Positions 27,234 through 35,783 of a stretch of DNA of 64,000 nucleotides are shown here, piece after piece; the stretch's first letter is position 1, and each line of letters begins with the position of its first letter. The notes beneath the pieces are model-generated. The model had not been told where the DNA came from, searched no databases, and saw only the letters and a list, made by a program, of their open reading frames with translations. The stretch is taken from contig NZ_NHMK01000022.1 in the NCBI RefSeq assembly GCF_002198095.1, positions 62,001-126,000 of the forward strand, read 5' to 3'. Made by a program: the position numbers and the translations under genes. The stretch comes from Deinococcus indicus (lineage in GTDB: Bacteria > Deinococcota > Deinococci > Deinococcales > Deinococcaceae).

Positions 27234-29456
27234 ATGCACCCGGACGTGGCAGACACCCTGATCGGCGCCTTCTACGTCAACGTGTGCATCCTGACCACCT
27301 CCGCGCTGCTGATGGGCCTGACCTTCGCGCGGCGGGAACGCTGGACGGTGCCGCTGCGCGCGGCGCTGTACGCCCTGACGAGCGTGGCGCTGCTGCTGTT
27401 CACCTTCCCGGCCGGGCCGGAACTGTTCATCGACCTGCGCCTCGTGCCGCTGGCGCTGGCCGCGTACCGCCTCGGGCCGGGCTGGGCGCTGCTGGCGGCG
27501 CTGCCGGTCACGGCGTACCGCGTGTGGGTGGGCGGCCCGGCGCTGGGCGGCACGCTGCTGCACCTGACGCTGGTGCTGCTGCTCGCGTCGCGGCTGCGGC
27601 ACCGGGGCGCGGCGCCGCACCTGCCGCTGCGCGAGAACGCCCGCCGGTCGCTGCTGATTTTCGGCCCGGCGGCCCTGACGGTCTTCCCGACGTTCCTGCT
27701 GCTGGGGCGGCCCGCGACGGACGCGGCGCTGCCGTACCTGATGGTCGTGACCTTCAGCGTGCTGGGCTTCAGCCTGTGGACGACCGTGGTCGCCACCGTG
27801 GCCCGCGCCTCCGAACGGGCCGCGCCGGACGCCCCCACCACGGACCTGCTGACCGGCCTGCCGGACCGGCGCGCCTTCGAGCTGGCCGCCGAGCCGGCCG
27901 GCGCGGACACGTACCTGCTGCTGCTGGACCTCGACCACTTCCGGGCGCTGAACGAACAGCACGGGCACGAGGTCGGGGATCAGGTGTTGCAGGCGGCCGC
28001 GCAGGTGCTCGAACGGCAGCTGGGCCGCGCCGGTCCGGTGTACCGGCTGGGCGGCGAGGAGTTCGCGGCGCTGCTGCGCGCCGAATCCGTGCAGGACGCC
28101 CGGCAGCTCGCGGACCGGGCGCGCCGGACGCTGCCGGCGCAGGTGACGGCGCGGCTGGGCCGGCCCGACCTGCGCGTCACGCTGTCCGGCGGGCTGGTCA
28201 CGGCTGGCCCGGACGCCCTGCCGCGCGCCGAACGGCTGCTGTACGCCGCGAAGCAGGCCGGACGGCACCGCATTCTGGACAGCTGGCAGCGGGCGCCGGA
28301 GGGCGCGGCCAACACGCCCCTGAACCGGACCTCGCCGGCCGTGAGTACCCTGCGGACCCTGCTGCAGTTCATCGCCGGGAACGGCGATCCGGGCGAGGAA
28401 CCGGACCTGCAGGCGCTGCTGAACGCCGCCATCGCCTGCGTGCCCGGCGCGGAGGCCGGCAGCATCAGCGTGCGGGGCGGGGAGTGGTCGGTGGTGCGCG
28501 TGCAGTCCGGGTACGGCGACGACCTGCTCGGCACGCGGCACACGTCCGAACAGATGCTCCACTGGCACGGAGACCCGGCCGCGTGGCAGGCCGGGCAGCC
28601 GCGCGTGCTGGCCGGCGAGGAACTGCGCCGCCGCTCGCGGGACGCGCACGCGCCGGACTCGCTGGAACAGCGGACGCTGGAAGGAGCCGGACGCCAGAAC
28701 GAGTTGCAGGCGAACCTCCTGATTCCCGTGCGGGTGCAGGGCAACGTGTACGCCGAACTGAACCTCGACAGCCTCAGCGCCGAGGACGCCTTCGACGCCG
28801 AATCCCTGCAGGTCGCCGAGGAGTTCGGGCTGTGGGCCGCCGCGATCCTGTCCGCCAGCATCCGCGTCCGGCAGGCGCTGTCGTCGCAGGACGCCGCGCT
28901 GCTCACGCTGGGCGTGGCGCTCGAGGCGCGCGACATGGAAACGCAGGGCCACACGCGCCGCGTCGTGGACCTCGCCACCGACCTGGGACGCGCCCTGAAC
29001 CTCGGCGCGGGCGACCTGCACATGCTGCGGCAGGGCGCGGCGCTGCACGACCTGGGCAAACTGCTGATCCCGGACCGCATCCTGCTGAAAGCCGGGCCGC
29101 TCACGCCCGACGAGTGGGCGACCATGCAGACGCACGCGGCCCTCGGCGCGGACCTCGCCGCGCAGCTGACCGACCTGATGCCCGCCGTGCTCGACGTGAT
29201 CCGCAGTCACCACGAACGCTGGGACGGCCGCGGCTACCCGCAGGGCCTGCGCGGCGACGCCATTCCGCTGCTGGCCCGGATCTTCAGCGTCTGCGACGTG
29301 TTCGACGCCCTGACCAGCGCCCGCCCCTACAAGGACGCCTGGAGCAGCGAGGCGGCGCTAGCCGAGGTCGCCGCGCAGGCCGGCCGGCAGTTCGACCCGC
29401 AGGTCGTCCGGGCCTTCCTGACCCTGCACGCCAGCGAACTCGGCCGCCCCGCCTGA
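27234..29456 (+). CDS. 5TM-GGDEF-GAF-HD-GYP signalling protein (740 aa)
   Basis: Residues about 5-185 contain five or six membrane segments of the 5TM-LYT sensor type. A GGDEF domain follows (about 200-345) with an intact RLGGEEF near residue 270. A GAF-like region spans about 380-555, and a complete HD-GYP domain about 560-735 (LHDLGK near 604, then HHERWDGRGYPQGLRG). Both c-di-GMP synthesis and breakdown residues look intact, so it may be a bifunctional switch or have one activity set by a ligand. It stands alone with a 230-bp upstream gap in which I see no clear promoter. Confidence 0.9.
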   Translation: MHPDVADTLIGAFYVNVCILTTSALLMGLTFARRERWTVPLRAALYALTSVALLLFTFPAGPELFIDLRLVPLALAAYRLGPGWALLAALPVTAYRVWVGGPALGGTLLHLTLVLLLASRLRHRGAAPHLPLRENARRSLLIFGPAALTVFPTFLLLGRPATDAALPYLMVVTFSVLGFSLWTTVVATVARASERAAPDAPTTDLLTGLPDRRAFELAAEPAGADTYLLLLDLDHFRALNEQHGHEVGDQVLQAAAQVLERQLGRAGPVYRLGGEEFAALLRAESVQDARQLADRARRTLPAQVTARLGRPDLRVTLSGGLVTAGPDALPRAERLLYAAKQAGRHRILDSWQRAPEGAANTPLNRTSPAVSTLRTLLQFIAGNGDPGEEPDLQALLNAAIACVPGAEAGSISVRGGEWSVVRVQSGYGDDLLGTRHTSEQMLHWHGDPAAWQAGQPRVLAGEELRRRSRDAHAPDSLEQRTLEGAGRQNELQANLLIPVRVQGNVYAELNLDSLSAEDAFDAESLQVAEEFGLWAAAILSASIRVRQALSSQDAALLTLGVALEARDMETQGHTRRVVDLATDLGRALNLGAGDLHMLRQGAALHDLGKLLIPDRILLKAGPLTPDEWATMQTHAALGADLAAQLTDLMPAVLDVIRSHHERWDGRGYPQGLRGDAIPLLARIFSVCDVFDALTSARPYKDAWSSEAALAEVAAQAGRQFDPQVVRAFLTLHASELGRPA

Positions 29457-29496
29457 ACGGGCGACCGTCCGGCCCGCTCCCACTCGCCCTGCCCGG

Positions 29497-29535
29497 ACCC
29501 AGCAGGCTTTACAGCCCATTCAACCCGAGTCCGGA
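29497..29535 (-). repeat. Left-end fragment of the dispersed repeat at a stop codon
   Basis: On the minus strand, directly after the TGA stop of the gene at 29536, comes TCCGGACTCGGGTTGAATGG and then a GGGCTGTAAAGCC hairpin. This matches the left end of the dispersed repeat (compare 1118 and 37576). Only about 39 bp remain. The TGA stop stands where complete copies have their 3-bp flank. Confidence 0.6.
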
Positions 29536-30459
29536 TCAGAAGTGCAGCGCCTCGCTCTGCGGTTCCGGCAGGGTGCCGTACCGTTCGGCGCGGGTCAGGA
29601 TGTCGCGCGCCCAGCGGGTGTGGGTGGCGGGTTCGCACATGCGGCCGTTCATGCTGAACACAGCGGGCGCGTCGGGTGCCAGGATCGCCTGGGCTTCCTG
29701 CAGGTCGTGGGGGTGGACGGCGTAGCCGCGCAGGACGGTGGGCAGCTGCGAGGGGTGGATGATCGTCTTGCCGCACAGGCCGTACTCGAGGTCCTGCTGC
29801 ACCTCGCGCGCCAGGGTGGCGGGGTCGCCGTACACCTCGTAGACGGGGCTGGACAGCGCGAACCCGGCGGGTTTGAAGACGCTGCACAGCAGGCTGATCA
29901 CGCGTTCCAGCGGGCCTTCGTAGGCGGTGCGGCCGGGGGTGCGGCGCACGCCGAGGGCGTGCATCAGGTCGTTGCCGCCGATGCGCAGGCCGCCCACGCG
30001 TGCCTGCGCGCCGCTCCCGACGATCTGGTCGCGCAGGGCGGTCATGTGGGTCTCGCTGAGTGCCTCGCGCGTTTCCAGGGTGGGGAAGATCAGCAGGTGC
30101 GCGTGTTCCGGGGCGTGCAGTTCGCGCAGGTATTCCGGGAGGTTCCCGGCGTGGATCTTGGGCAGGACGAAGCCGGTCACGGCGCGCAGGTCCATGCTCA
30201 GGACCTCGCGCAGCACGGCCGGGTGACGCACGCGGATCAGGCGCAGCGGCCCGCGCGGCCCGAGGAGCGGCAGGGCGGCGCGCAGGTTCGCCAGGGCCAG
30301 CGGCAGGTCCTCCTCGCGCACGGCGTCCTCGGTGCAGTAGATCAGGCTGGTCAGGTCGGGCCAGCGGCCGTTGCCGAGTTCCGCGAGGTCCGGGCGGGTG
30401 GCGGGGGCGTACAGGCTCGCGCCGAGGCTCCAGGGGTCAAAGGGCGTGCGGGCGGTCAT
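29536..30459 (-). CDS. HpcH/HpaI (CitE-like) aldolase-lyase of the ter-associated module (307 aa)
   Basis: The protein resembles the CitE/HpcH C-C lyase barrel: FVLPKIHAGNLPEYL (catalytic KI strand), LLIFPTLETREAL with the conserved ET pair, VGGLRIGGNDLMHALG and the C-terminal YGLCGKTIIHPSQLPTV. It would cleave or form a C-C bond in an acyl-CoA-like substrate. It is the last gene of a five-gene minus-strand operon (overlap ATGA with the gene at 30456) with phosphoribosyltransferases, HAD and ATP-grasp enzymes. This set is known from tellurium-resistance loci and is thought to make a nucleoside-like metabolite. The stop codon lies at the edge of a repeat fragment. Confidence 0.85.
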   Translation of the reverse strand: MTARTPFDPWSLGASLYAPATRPDLAELGNGRWPDLTSLIYCTEDAVREEDLPLALANLRAALPLLGPRGPLRLIRVRHPAVLREVLSMDLRAVTGFVLPKIHAGNLPEYLRELHAPEHAHLLIFPTLETREALSETHMTALRDQIVGSGAQARVGGLRIGGNDLMHALGVRRTPGRTAYEGPLERVISLLCSVFKPAGFALSSPVYEVYGDPATLAREVQQDLEYGLCGKTIIHPSQLPTVLRGYAVHPHDLQEAQAILAPDAPAVFSMNGRMCEPATHTRWARDILTRAERYGTLPEPQSEALHF

Positions 30460-31499
30460 TCGGCACCTCCGGCGATGGTGGCGACCGCCAGGTACGGCAG
30501 GTCGGTCTGGGTGGTCACGGGGACGCCCGAGTGCCGGGCGAGGGTCAGCAGGTGCAGCGTATCAGGGTGGTCCTCGTCGCGCAGGATCAGGTGGGCGGGG
30601 CGGCGGCGCAGGAACACGCGGGTGGCCTCGCCCACGCCGGGCTTCACGCGGTGCGGGTCGTGGAAGCCGCGCGCGGCGGCCGCCTCCAGCGCGGCCCGCA
30701 CCGGGTCCCGGGGGCGCGGGCCGGGGTTCAGCGGCGTGTCCGGGCCGTGCGGGGCGCTCAGGTCGTCCAGGGCGCTCAGGTAGTGGCCGCTCAGGTCGTG
30801 GGGGCGCAGGTCGTCCTCGGTGCGGGCGGCGTGCCGCTGGCCGGGCGCGGTGACGAAGGTGCGGCTCAGCAGACCGCAGACGGTGGCGTTCAGCGCGGCG
30901 TGCGGCAGCAGCAGGTCGTCGTGCGTGGCGGCGTGCCGGGCGATGCCGGCCGGGTCGCTCAGGACCGCCAGGATGGGCGGCACGTCCGCCGGGAGGCTGG
31001 CGCGCAGCGCGCCGTCGATGCTGCCCTTGCCGGTCCAGCCGTCCACGAAGATCAGCTGCGCGCCGGGGTGCGCGGCCTGCACCTGCGCCAGCGCGACCCG
31101 GTCGATGCCGCTGCCACGGATGATGGACAGCGTGTGGTGCGGCAGGTCGCGGCCCCAGCGGCGCGCGAGCCGGCGCATGGCGCAGCCGACCGGGGTGCCG
31201 GCGCGGGCCAGCGACACCAGGACGGGCCGGGGGTAGCGGCGCAGCAGTTCGGCGCTCAGGGCGGCCAGCAGCTGCCCGGTGCGGGCGCCGTTGCGGGTCA
31301 GGGCGCCGTGGTACGCGGCGGTCTGGGCGGGGGCGGGCGGGCGTTCCGGCGTCAGGAGTTCGCCGTACGAGACGCCGCTGCGGATCAGGGCTTCTTTCTC
31401 GTCGATGCTGACCAGCCGGGGACGGGCGGCGTCCAGGTGCACGGTGACGTCCCCGGCAGGCAGGGTGTGACGAAGGGAATCGCTGGGGGTGGGGGTCAT
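30456..31499 (-). CDS. StiP-like phosphoribosyltransferase with C-terminal PELOTA domain (347 aa)
   Basis: Residues about 30-270 match the cysteine protease StiP/PRTase-like domain of the ter-linked operon: the SVSYGELLTPE-type start, RPVLVSLARAGTPVGCAMRRLAR, and the IFVDGWTGKGSI loop that resembles a PRPP-binding site. Residues about 275-345 (RVKPGVGEATRVFLRRRPAH and on) resemble the PELOTA RNA-binding fold. The pair is typical of this conserved operon. It probably acts on a ribosyl phosphate substrate in the cytoplasm. Coupled to the next gene by overlap; a 145-bp gap separates it from the HAD gene upstream. Domain names are from family knowledge; the reaction is not established. Confidence 0.82.
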   Translation of the reverse strand: MTPTPSDSLRHTLPAGDVTVHLDAARPRLVSIDEKEALIRSGVSYGELLTPERPPAPAQTAAYHGALTRNGARTGQLLAALSAELLRRYPRPVLVSLARAGTPVGCAMRRLARRWGRDLPHHTLSIIRGSGIDRVALAQVQAAHPGAQLIFVDGWTGKGSIDGALRASLPADVPPILAVLSDPAGIARHAATHDDLLLPHAALNATVCGLLSRTFVTAPGQRHAARTEDDLRPHDLSGHYLSALDDLSAPHGPDTPLNPGPRPRDPVRAALEAAAARGFHDPHRVKPGVGEATRVFLRRRPAHLILRDEDHPDTLHLLTLARHSGVPVTTQTDLPYLAVATIAGGAE

Positions 31500-31626
31500 G
31501 GCGGGCGTCCTCGGGTGCGGGCGGGAGGGGGGAAGGGAGCGGGCGGGAGCGTGAGGCTGGGCCGCGCCGTCAGGGAAGCACGGGAAGGTCAGGGGCGCGT
31601 TCCCGGCCCGTTCCTGCGCCGGGGCG

Positions 31627-31666
31627 GTCAGCGTTGCGGGAGAGTCAGCGTTGTGGGAGGGTCAGG
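31627..31666 (-). repeat. 17-bp tandem repeat over the HAD stop codon
   Basis: Two 17-bp units (31627-31643 and 31644-31660, two differences) plus a partial third carry the last codons and the TGA stop of the HAD gene. The end of the gene has been duplicated in tandem just downstream of itself. The 31500-31626 stretch beside it is G-rich spacer with no other feature I can support. Confidence 0.5.
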
Positions 31667-32418
31667 CCGCGCAGCGTGCGCATCAGCTGGCCGCGCCGGG
31701 GCGTGAGCGCGAAATCGCACTCGTCCAGGAACGGCAGGTCGCTGACCGAGTCGCCCAGGCCGAGCGTCAGGGCCGCGCCGCTCAGGTGCGTGCCGAGCAG
31801 GTAACGCACGGCAGCGGCCTTGCCGAGGTGGCGGGGCAGCAGGCTGATGTTGTTCGCATTCGCGATCACCCGCAGCGGGTGGTCCGGGCCGTGCGCGGCC
31901 TCCAGCCGGTCCTGCAACTCGGCCAGGACGGCCGGGTCGGCGTCCGGATGTTTCAGGACGGTCATGAACGGCGTGCCGTGCGCGGCGTGCGAGGTCAGGC
32001 GCGCCCCGAGCCGCGCGGCGTGCGGGGCGATCGCCCCGGTCCCGGCGCGCAGGGGCTCCTGCAGCGGCGCGAGCTGCGCGCGGACCTGCGCGGCCCACTC
32101 GGGGTCGGGCGTGCCGGCGGGCGTCAGGATGGTCAGGCCGTGGTCCAGCACCCGCCAGGACCGCAGCGGCAGGGTCACGCGCGCCATGGCGGCCGCGTCG
32201 CGGCCCGTGACGGGCACCAGGGTGACGTGCGGGGCGGCCAGCAGGTCCAGCAGCGCCATCTGCGCGGGCGTGGCGTGCGAGTGCGGCTGCCCGCGCGAGT
32301 CCACGGTCATGGGTGTCAGGGTGGCGGGGTCCGCGCCGGGCAGTTTGCGCAGCGTCTGGAACAGCGTGTCGTCCAGGTCCGCGAAGACCACCGTGGACGG
32401 GGTGGGCGCGTCGGTCAC
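31645..32418 (-). CDS. HAD-superfamily hydrolase of the ter-associated module (257 aa)
   Basis: Motif I is FADLDDTLFQT near the N-terminus (DxDxT nucleophile and acid). A cap region follows, and motif III/IV is LTLGLGDSVSDLPFL with the metal-binding aspartates. It is a cytoplasmic phosphatase, perhaps acting on a sugar or nucleoside phosphate from the neighbouring enzymes. The GTG start (32416-32418) overlaps the upstream stop (GTGA), confirming coupling. The 3' end is duplicated in tandem beyond its stop. Substrate unknown. Confidence 0.85.
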   Translation of the reverse strand: MTDAPTPSTVVFADLDDTLFQTLRKLPGADPATLTPMTVDSRGQPHSHATPAQMALLDLLAAPHVTLVPVTGRDAAAMARVTLPLRSWRVLDHGLTILTPAGTPDPEWAAQVRAQLAPLQEPLRAGTGAIAPHAARLGARLTSHAAHGTPFMTVLKHPDADPAVLAELQDRLEAAHGPDHPLRVIANANNISLLPRHLGKAAAVRYLLGTHLSGAALTLGLGDSVSDLPFLDECDFALTPRRGQLMRTLRGLTLPQR

Positions 32419-33611
32419 GAGAGCCTCACGGCGCGCGCGTGCGGCCCGAGCGCCTCCATCAGGGCCGGGTCGGGATGGCAGTGCCCCTCGAAGGTGACGA
32501 GGATGCGGGCGTACGCCTCCGGGCGCACGTTGTACAGGTAGTTCGGAATGCCGTCCCCGACGTTGTCGGTGAAGGTCAGGGCGCTCCCGATGGCGAGGCC
32601 CGGCAGGACCGGGCTGCGGGTCGTGGCGCTCCAGTGGACGTCCAGGCCGCGCGCCTCCAGGGTGCGGGCCAGCGCGAACGCCGGGAACTGGTACTCGCCG
32701 GTCCCGAGGACCAGCAGCGGCCCGCCGCGCAGGTCGGCGTCGGCGCCGGGCGCCGTCCAGGCGCTCAGGTCCGGACCGCCGGGGTGCCCCAGCCGGGCGC
32801 TGCGGGCGGGCAGCAGGGCGCTGCGGTCGCCGCCGTCGCCGGTCACGGCGGGCAGCGTGGCGGGCGTCCAGGCCGGGTCGGGCGTGAACGTGAACGTGCC
32901 GCGCGACAGACTCACGAACTCCACCGGGACCGGCAGCGCGGCCTGCACGGCGTCGCGGCGCACGCACCAGTCGGTCAGGCTGACCAGCACGACCCGCCGG
33001 ACGTGCGGGTGCAGCGCCAGCCACTCGCGGGCGAGGTTCTCCAGGGTGGTGCCGGTCGAGAGTTCGTCGTCGACCAGCACGAGTTCCTGCGCGGCGCGGG
33101 CCGCCTCGCCCGGATCGTACACGAGGTGCGCCGGGGCGTGCGAGTGCGGCTCGTCGAACCGCAGCAGCAGCGGCGCCCGCTGGTGGTAACGGGTGGTGTG
33201 CTGGAAGGTGCCGCGCCCCCCCGCCGCCAGCCACGAACCGTCCGCCAGGGCGTCTGCGGCGGGCAGCGACTGCCACGCGCGGAACACGCCCTCGCCGAGC
33301 GCGGTGGCCGTCTCGGCCAGCCCGATGAAGTGCGGGCGGGTCAGGGACGGCAGGGCCGCCGCGAGCGCCGCGTGCGTGCCGGCCGCGACGGACGGCCGGA
33401 CCGGGATGTGCTTGCCCAGCACGCGGCTGACGAACAGAAAACCGCGTTTCGGGTTGCGGCGCACCGCGAAGTCCAGCAGGTCGTCCAGCGGCAGCGCCGA
33501 CCGTTCCAGGTGCAGGTTCAGTTCCCCGCTGGGCAGCGTCACGCGGCGCCCGGCAGACGCGGGCTGGGCGGCGGCCGGCTGGTCGGTCGGGGCGGGCGGG
33601 GTGCCGGTCAC
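32415..33611 (-). CDS. Phosphoribosyltransferase with TRSP domain, ter-associated (398 aa)
   Basis: The PRPP-binding loop is ELVLVDDELSTGTTLENLAR (about residues 178-197), the signature of type I phosphoribosyltransferases. The C-terminal region (LLVLGTGEYQFPAFALARTL, then TTRSPVLPGLAIG) matches the TRSP domain named for that motif, which is fused to or next to PRTases in ter operons. It probably links a base to ribose phosphate in an uncharacterised nucleoside pathway. The GTG start overlaps the ATP-grasp stop, and its own stop overlaps the HAD start. The first 25 residues are Pro/Ala-rich and may be a flexible tail. Confidence 0.87.
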   Translation of the reverse strand: MTGTPPAPTDQPAAAQPASAGRRVTLPSGELNLHLERSALPLDDLLDFAVRRNPKRGFLFVSRVLGKHIPVRPSVAAGTHAALAAALPSLTRPHFIGLAETATALGEGVFRAWQSLPAADALADGSWLAAGGRGTFQHTTRYHQRAPLLLRFDEPHSHAPAHLVYDPGEAARAAQELVLVDDELSTGTTLENLAREWLALHPHVRRVVLVSLTDWCVRRDAVQAALPVPVEFVSLSRGTFTFTPDPAWTPATLPAVTGDGGDRSALLPARSARLGHPGGPDLSAWTAPGADADLRGGPLLVLGTGEYQFPAFALARTLEARGLDVHWSATTRSPVLPGLAIGSALTFTDNVGDGIPNYLYNVRPEAYARILVTFEGHCHPDPALMEALGPHARAVRLS

Positions 33612-34636
33612 GCGGGCTCCGGGGCGGGGCGGCGCACGACGCGCACGACCTTGTCCTCGGCCACGTCCAGGCCGGTCTGCACGGGCGGCAGGGCGTCCCA
33701 GTCGAGCGCGCTGCCCCAGGCGTCAAGCAGCAGGCGCGGGAAGTTCACGCCGGCCGCCATGGAGTACCGCAGGCCACCGGACGCGCGGGCGTTGATCTCC
33801 AGCATGTTCGCCACGCGCGTCCCGCCGCGCAGGTCGTCTTTCGTCTGGAAGTTGAAGATGCCGCTCAGGCCGTAGTGCCGGGCGATCTGCGCGGCGGCCT
33901 GCACGAGGTCCGGGCGGGACTCGATCTGCTGCCCGTCGGGGGACTTGCGGCGCACGACGGCGCGGATCAGGCGGCCCTGCCACGCCACGCAGTCCACGCT
34001 GCGCTCGGCGCCCTCCAGGGTGTGCATCAGGAGCATGGTGGGCAGGTCCGGCGCGGCAAACAGCTCGCGCGCGGCCGCGTGACTCATCTGGTACAGCTCA
34101 CCCTTCAGGAACGACCCCAGGTCCGGGCGTTCCAGGATCACACGGAAGCCGCTGGCGTAGATGCCACGCGCCGGCTTGACGCACAGGCGGGTGCCCTCCT
34201 CGCGCAGCTCGTCCCAGGCGGCGTCGAAACTGCCCAGCGAATCGAAAGTCGTCCAGCGCGGAATGGGCAGCGTGGCCGGGTCCCAGGCGCGCAGGAACTC
34301 GTCCTTGCGTTCCAGGTGCCGCTGCGTGTCCTCGGAGGCGGGGGCCAGGACGGCCGTGCCGGACGCCGCGAAGGCCGGGGCGTGCCGGGCCAGCAGCTCC
34401 CGTTCCTTGCCGGGAATCAGGGCGTCGATGCCGCGTTCCTCGCAGGCGTGGCGCAGCCAGTCGGCGTACCCGTCCCCGATCAGGCCGCGCGGTTCGAGGA
34501 AGGTGTGGGGCGCGGCGGCCAGCATGCCGTGCCCGGCGTCCGTGTGACTGGCCCAGACCTCGTACCCGCTGCCGGCCAGCGCGGCGATCTGCGCAGCCGT
34601 GACACTGAAATTCTTGTTGAACAGGACCTTCTTCAT
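33608..34636 (-). CDS. ATP-grasp ligase of the ter-associated module (342 aa)
   Basis: MKKVLFNKNFSVTAAQI begins an N-terminal pre-ATP-grasp domain. The ATP-grasp core has RLCVKPARGIYASGFRVILE (phosphate-binding lysine) and the metal-binding NMLEINARASGG near residue 290. It should form an amide or ester bond using ATP. The ATG (34634-34636) has GAGGT at the right distance; longer upstream frames are Arg-rich and not protein-like. First gene of the five-gene operon. Core ter proteins (TerB, TerC, TerD) are not in this window. Confidence 0.88.
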   Translation of the reverse strand: MKKVLFNKNFSVTAAQIAALAGSGYEVWASHTDAGHGMLAAAPHTFLEPRGLIGDGYADWLRHACEERGIDALIPGKERELLARHAPAFAASGTAVLAPASEDTQRHLERKDEFLRAWDPATLPIPRWTTFDSLGSFDAAWDELREEGTRLCVKPARGIYASGFRVILERPDLGSFLKGELYQMSHAAARELFAAPDLPTMLLMHTLEGAERSVDCVAWQGRLIRAVVRRKSPDGQQIESRPDLVQAAAQIARHYGLSGIFNFQTKDDLRGGTRVANMLEINARASGGLRYSMAAGVNFPRLLLDAWGSALDWDALPPVQTGLDVAEDKVVRVVRRPAPEPA

Positions 34637-34760
34637 ACTTGACCTCGCGGCGCCCATCCGGCGCGCCGCCTGCGCAGCGGCCGGTCGCGGCGGGAGCCGG
34701 AGCCACACTCTGCCGCAAAACCGCCGCCCCTGCCAGTCGAAACGCCGGGAAGCGGAGTCC

Positions 34761-34840
34761 GGCGCGTTCCTGGCAGGCGGTCTGGGGTCAGTCGCGTTCC
34801 GGGCGGGCGGTCTGGAGTCAGTCGCGTTCCTGACGGGCCA
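34761..34840 (-). repeat. 30-bp tandem repeat at the end of the DUF2786-like gene
   Basis: Units at 34761-34790 and 34791-34820 differ at few bases, and a partial third unit (34821-34840) is the coding end of the gene itself. Each full unit contains the same GGAACGCG motif as the last codons and ends at the TCA corresponding to the stop. The 30-bp period equals ten codons. The repeat lies in the 120-bp gap before the ATP-grasp gene. Confidence 0.6.
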
Positions 34841-35588
34841 GCGCCTCGCCGTACTCGCGGGCGGCCTGCTCGGCGCGGCGGTCCGCCTCGGGCAGGAAGG
34901 TGGCGCTCAGGGCGCGGACCCGCGCGAGCTGCGGGGCGCTCAGGTGGGCGCGCACGCCCTCCGGGTCGGGCGGCAGGGCGGGGTGGCCGGTCAGGGTCTC
35001 GATCAGGGCGCGCACGAACGCCTTGTGGACGGGCGTCGCGGTGCGGATCAGGCGGGGCGGGTGCGTCTGGAAGTACAGCTGCCGGGCCGCCGCGAAGCGC
35101 AGGCGGGCGGCGAGCGAACCCTGGGCGGCCAGCACGTCGTCCGGGGTGATCGCGGCGGCCGCCTGCCGCAGCGCGGCCGGGTCCAGGCCGTCCAGGGCGG
35201 CCCAGCCGTCCACGCGCACCTCGGCGAGTCGGTGGAGGTTCACGGCCTCCAGCAGGCGGCACATCTCGGGGTCGGTCAGGTCGTCGGCGTCGACCAGGAC
35301 GCTCAGGGCGTCGTCCTGCGCGTCGGTGCCCAGCCGGGCGAGCAGCGCGGCCGATTCGCGCCAGCGGTCGAGGGCCGCGACGTCCTGCGTGACCGGCAGG
35401 CTGGGATCCAGGTCGAACAGGGTCAGGTCGTGTTCGCGCAGCAGAGCGCTCAGGCGGCGGCCGGCGTTGCCGCGTTCGCCGCCCACGCCGCCCCGGTACA
35501 GGCCCATCAGCTTGCGGGCGCGCACGAGCAGGTCGGGGTCGGTCACGCCGGGCATTCTGACACGCCCGCAGGGCACGCGCAGGCTCAT
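34818..35588 (-). CDS. DUF2786-like hypothetical protein (about 256 aa)
   Basis: Near the N-terminus DLLVRARKLMGLYRG...NAGRRLSALLREHDLTL resembles the DUF2786 helical motif (rK-Ll-La...EA.aA..ka..L...h.l). The remainder is helical, Ala/Leu/Arg-rich and soluble. It has no signal peptide or membrane segment. Start uncertain: ATG at 35586-35588 is used here, with TTG at 35601 and ATG at 35553 as alternatives. The 3' end is tandemly duplicated downstream. It precedes the ter-associated operon on the same strand, separated by a repeat-bearing gap, so it may or may not be co-transcribed. Function unknown. Confidence 0.65.
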   Translation of the reverse strand: MSLRVPCGRVRMPGVTDPDLLVRARKLMGLYRGGVGGERGNAGRRLSALLREHDLTLFDLDPSLPVTQDVAALDRWRESAALLARLGTDAQDDALSVLVDADDLTDPEMCRLLEAVNLHRLAEVRVDGWAALDGLDPAALRQAAAAITPDDVLAAQGSLAARLRFAAARQLYFQTHPPRLIRTATPVHKAFVRALIETLTGHPALPPDPEGVRAHLSAPQLARVRALSATFLPEADRRAEQAAREYGEALARQERD

Positions 35589-35783
35589 CTTCGGGCAGGT
35601 CAAATGAGACTTCGGAAGCGCGCTTACTTTAATGGCCGCTCATTGTATGACGCCGTACGCTGGCCTCTCCAGGTGGCTGTTTAAGATCACTTCGTCGCGG
35701 AACCATCAGATCTCCGCACGCCACTTCATTCCAGAGTCACTTTCAGGGTGATTCAAGTCTTTCTCTTGTACCGGAGGTCCACC

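Noticed and set aside
34637..34708. Upstream extension of the ATP-grasp gene
   Set aside because: The added residues are Pro/Arg/Ala-rich and unlike the family, whereas the ATG at 34636 has a good GAGGT site and starts the conserved fold.
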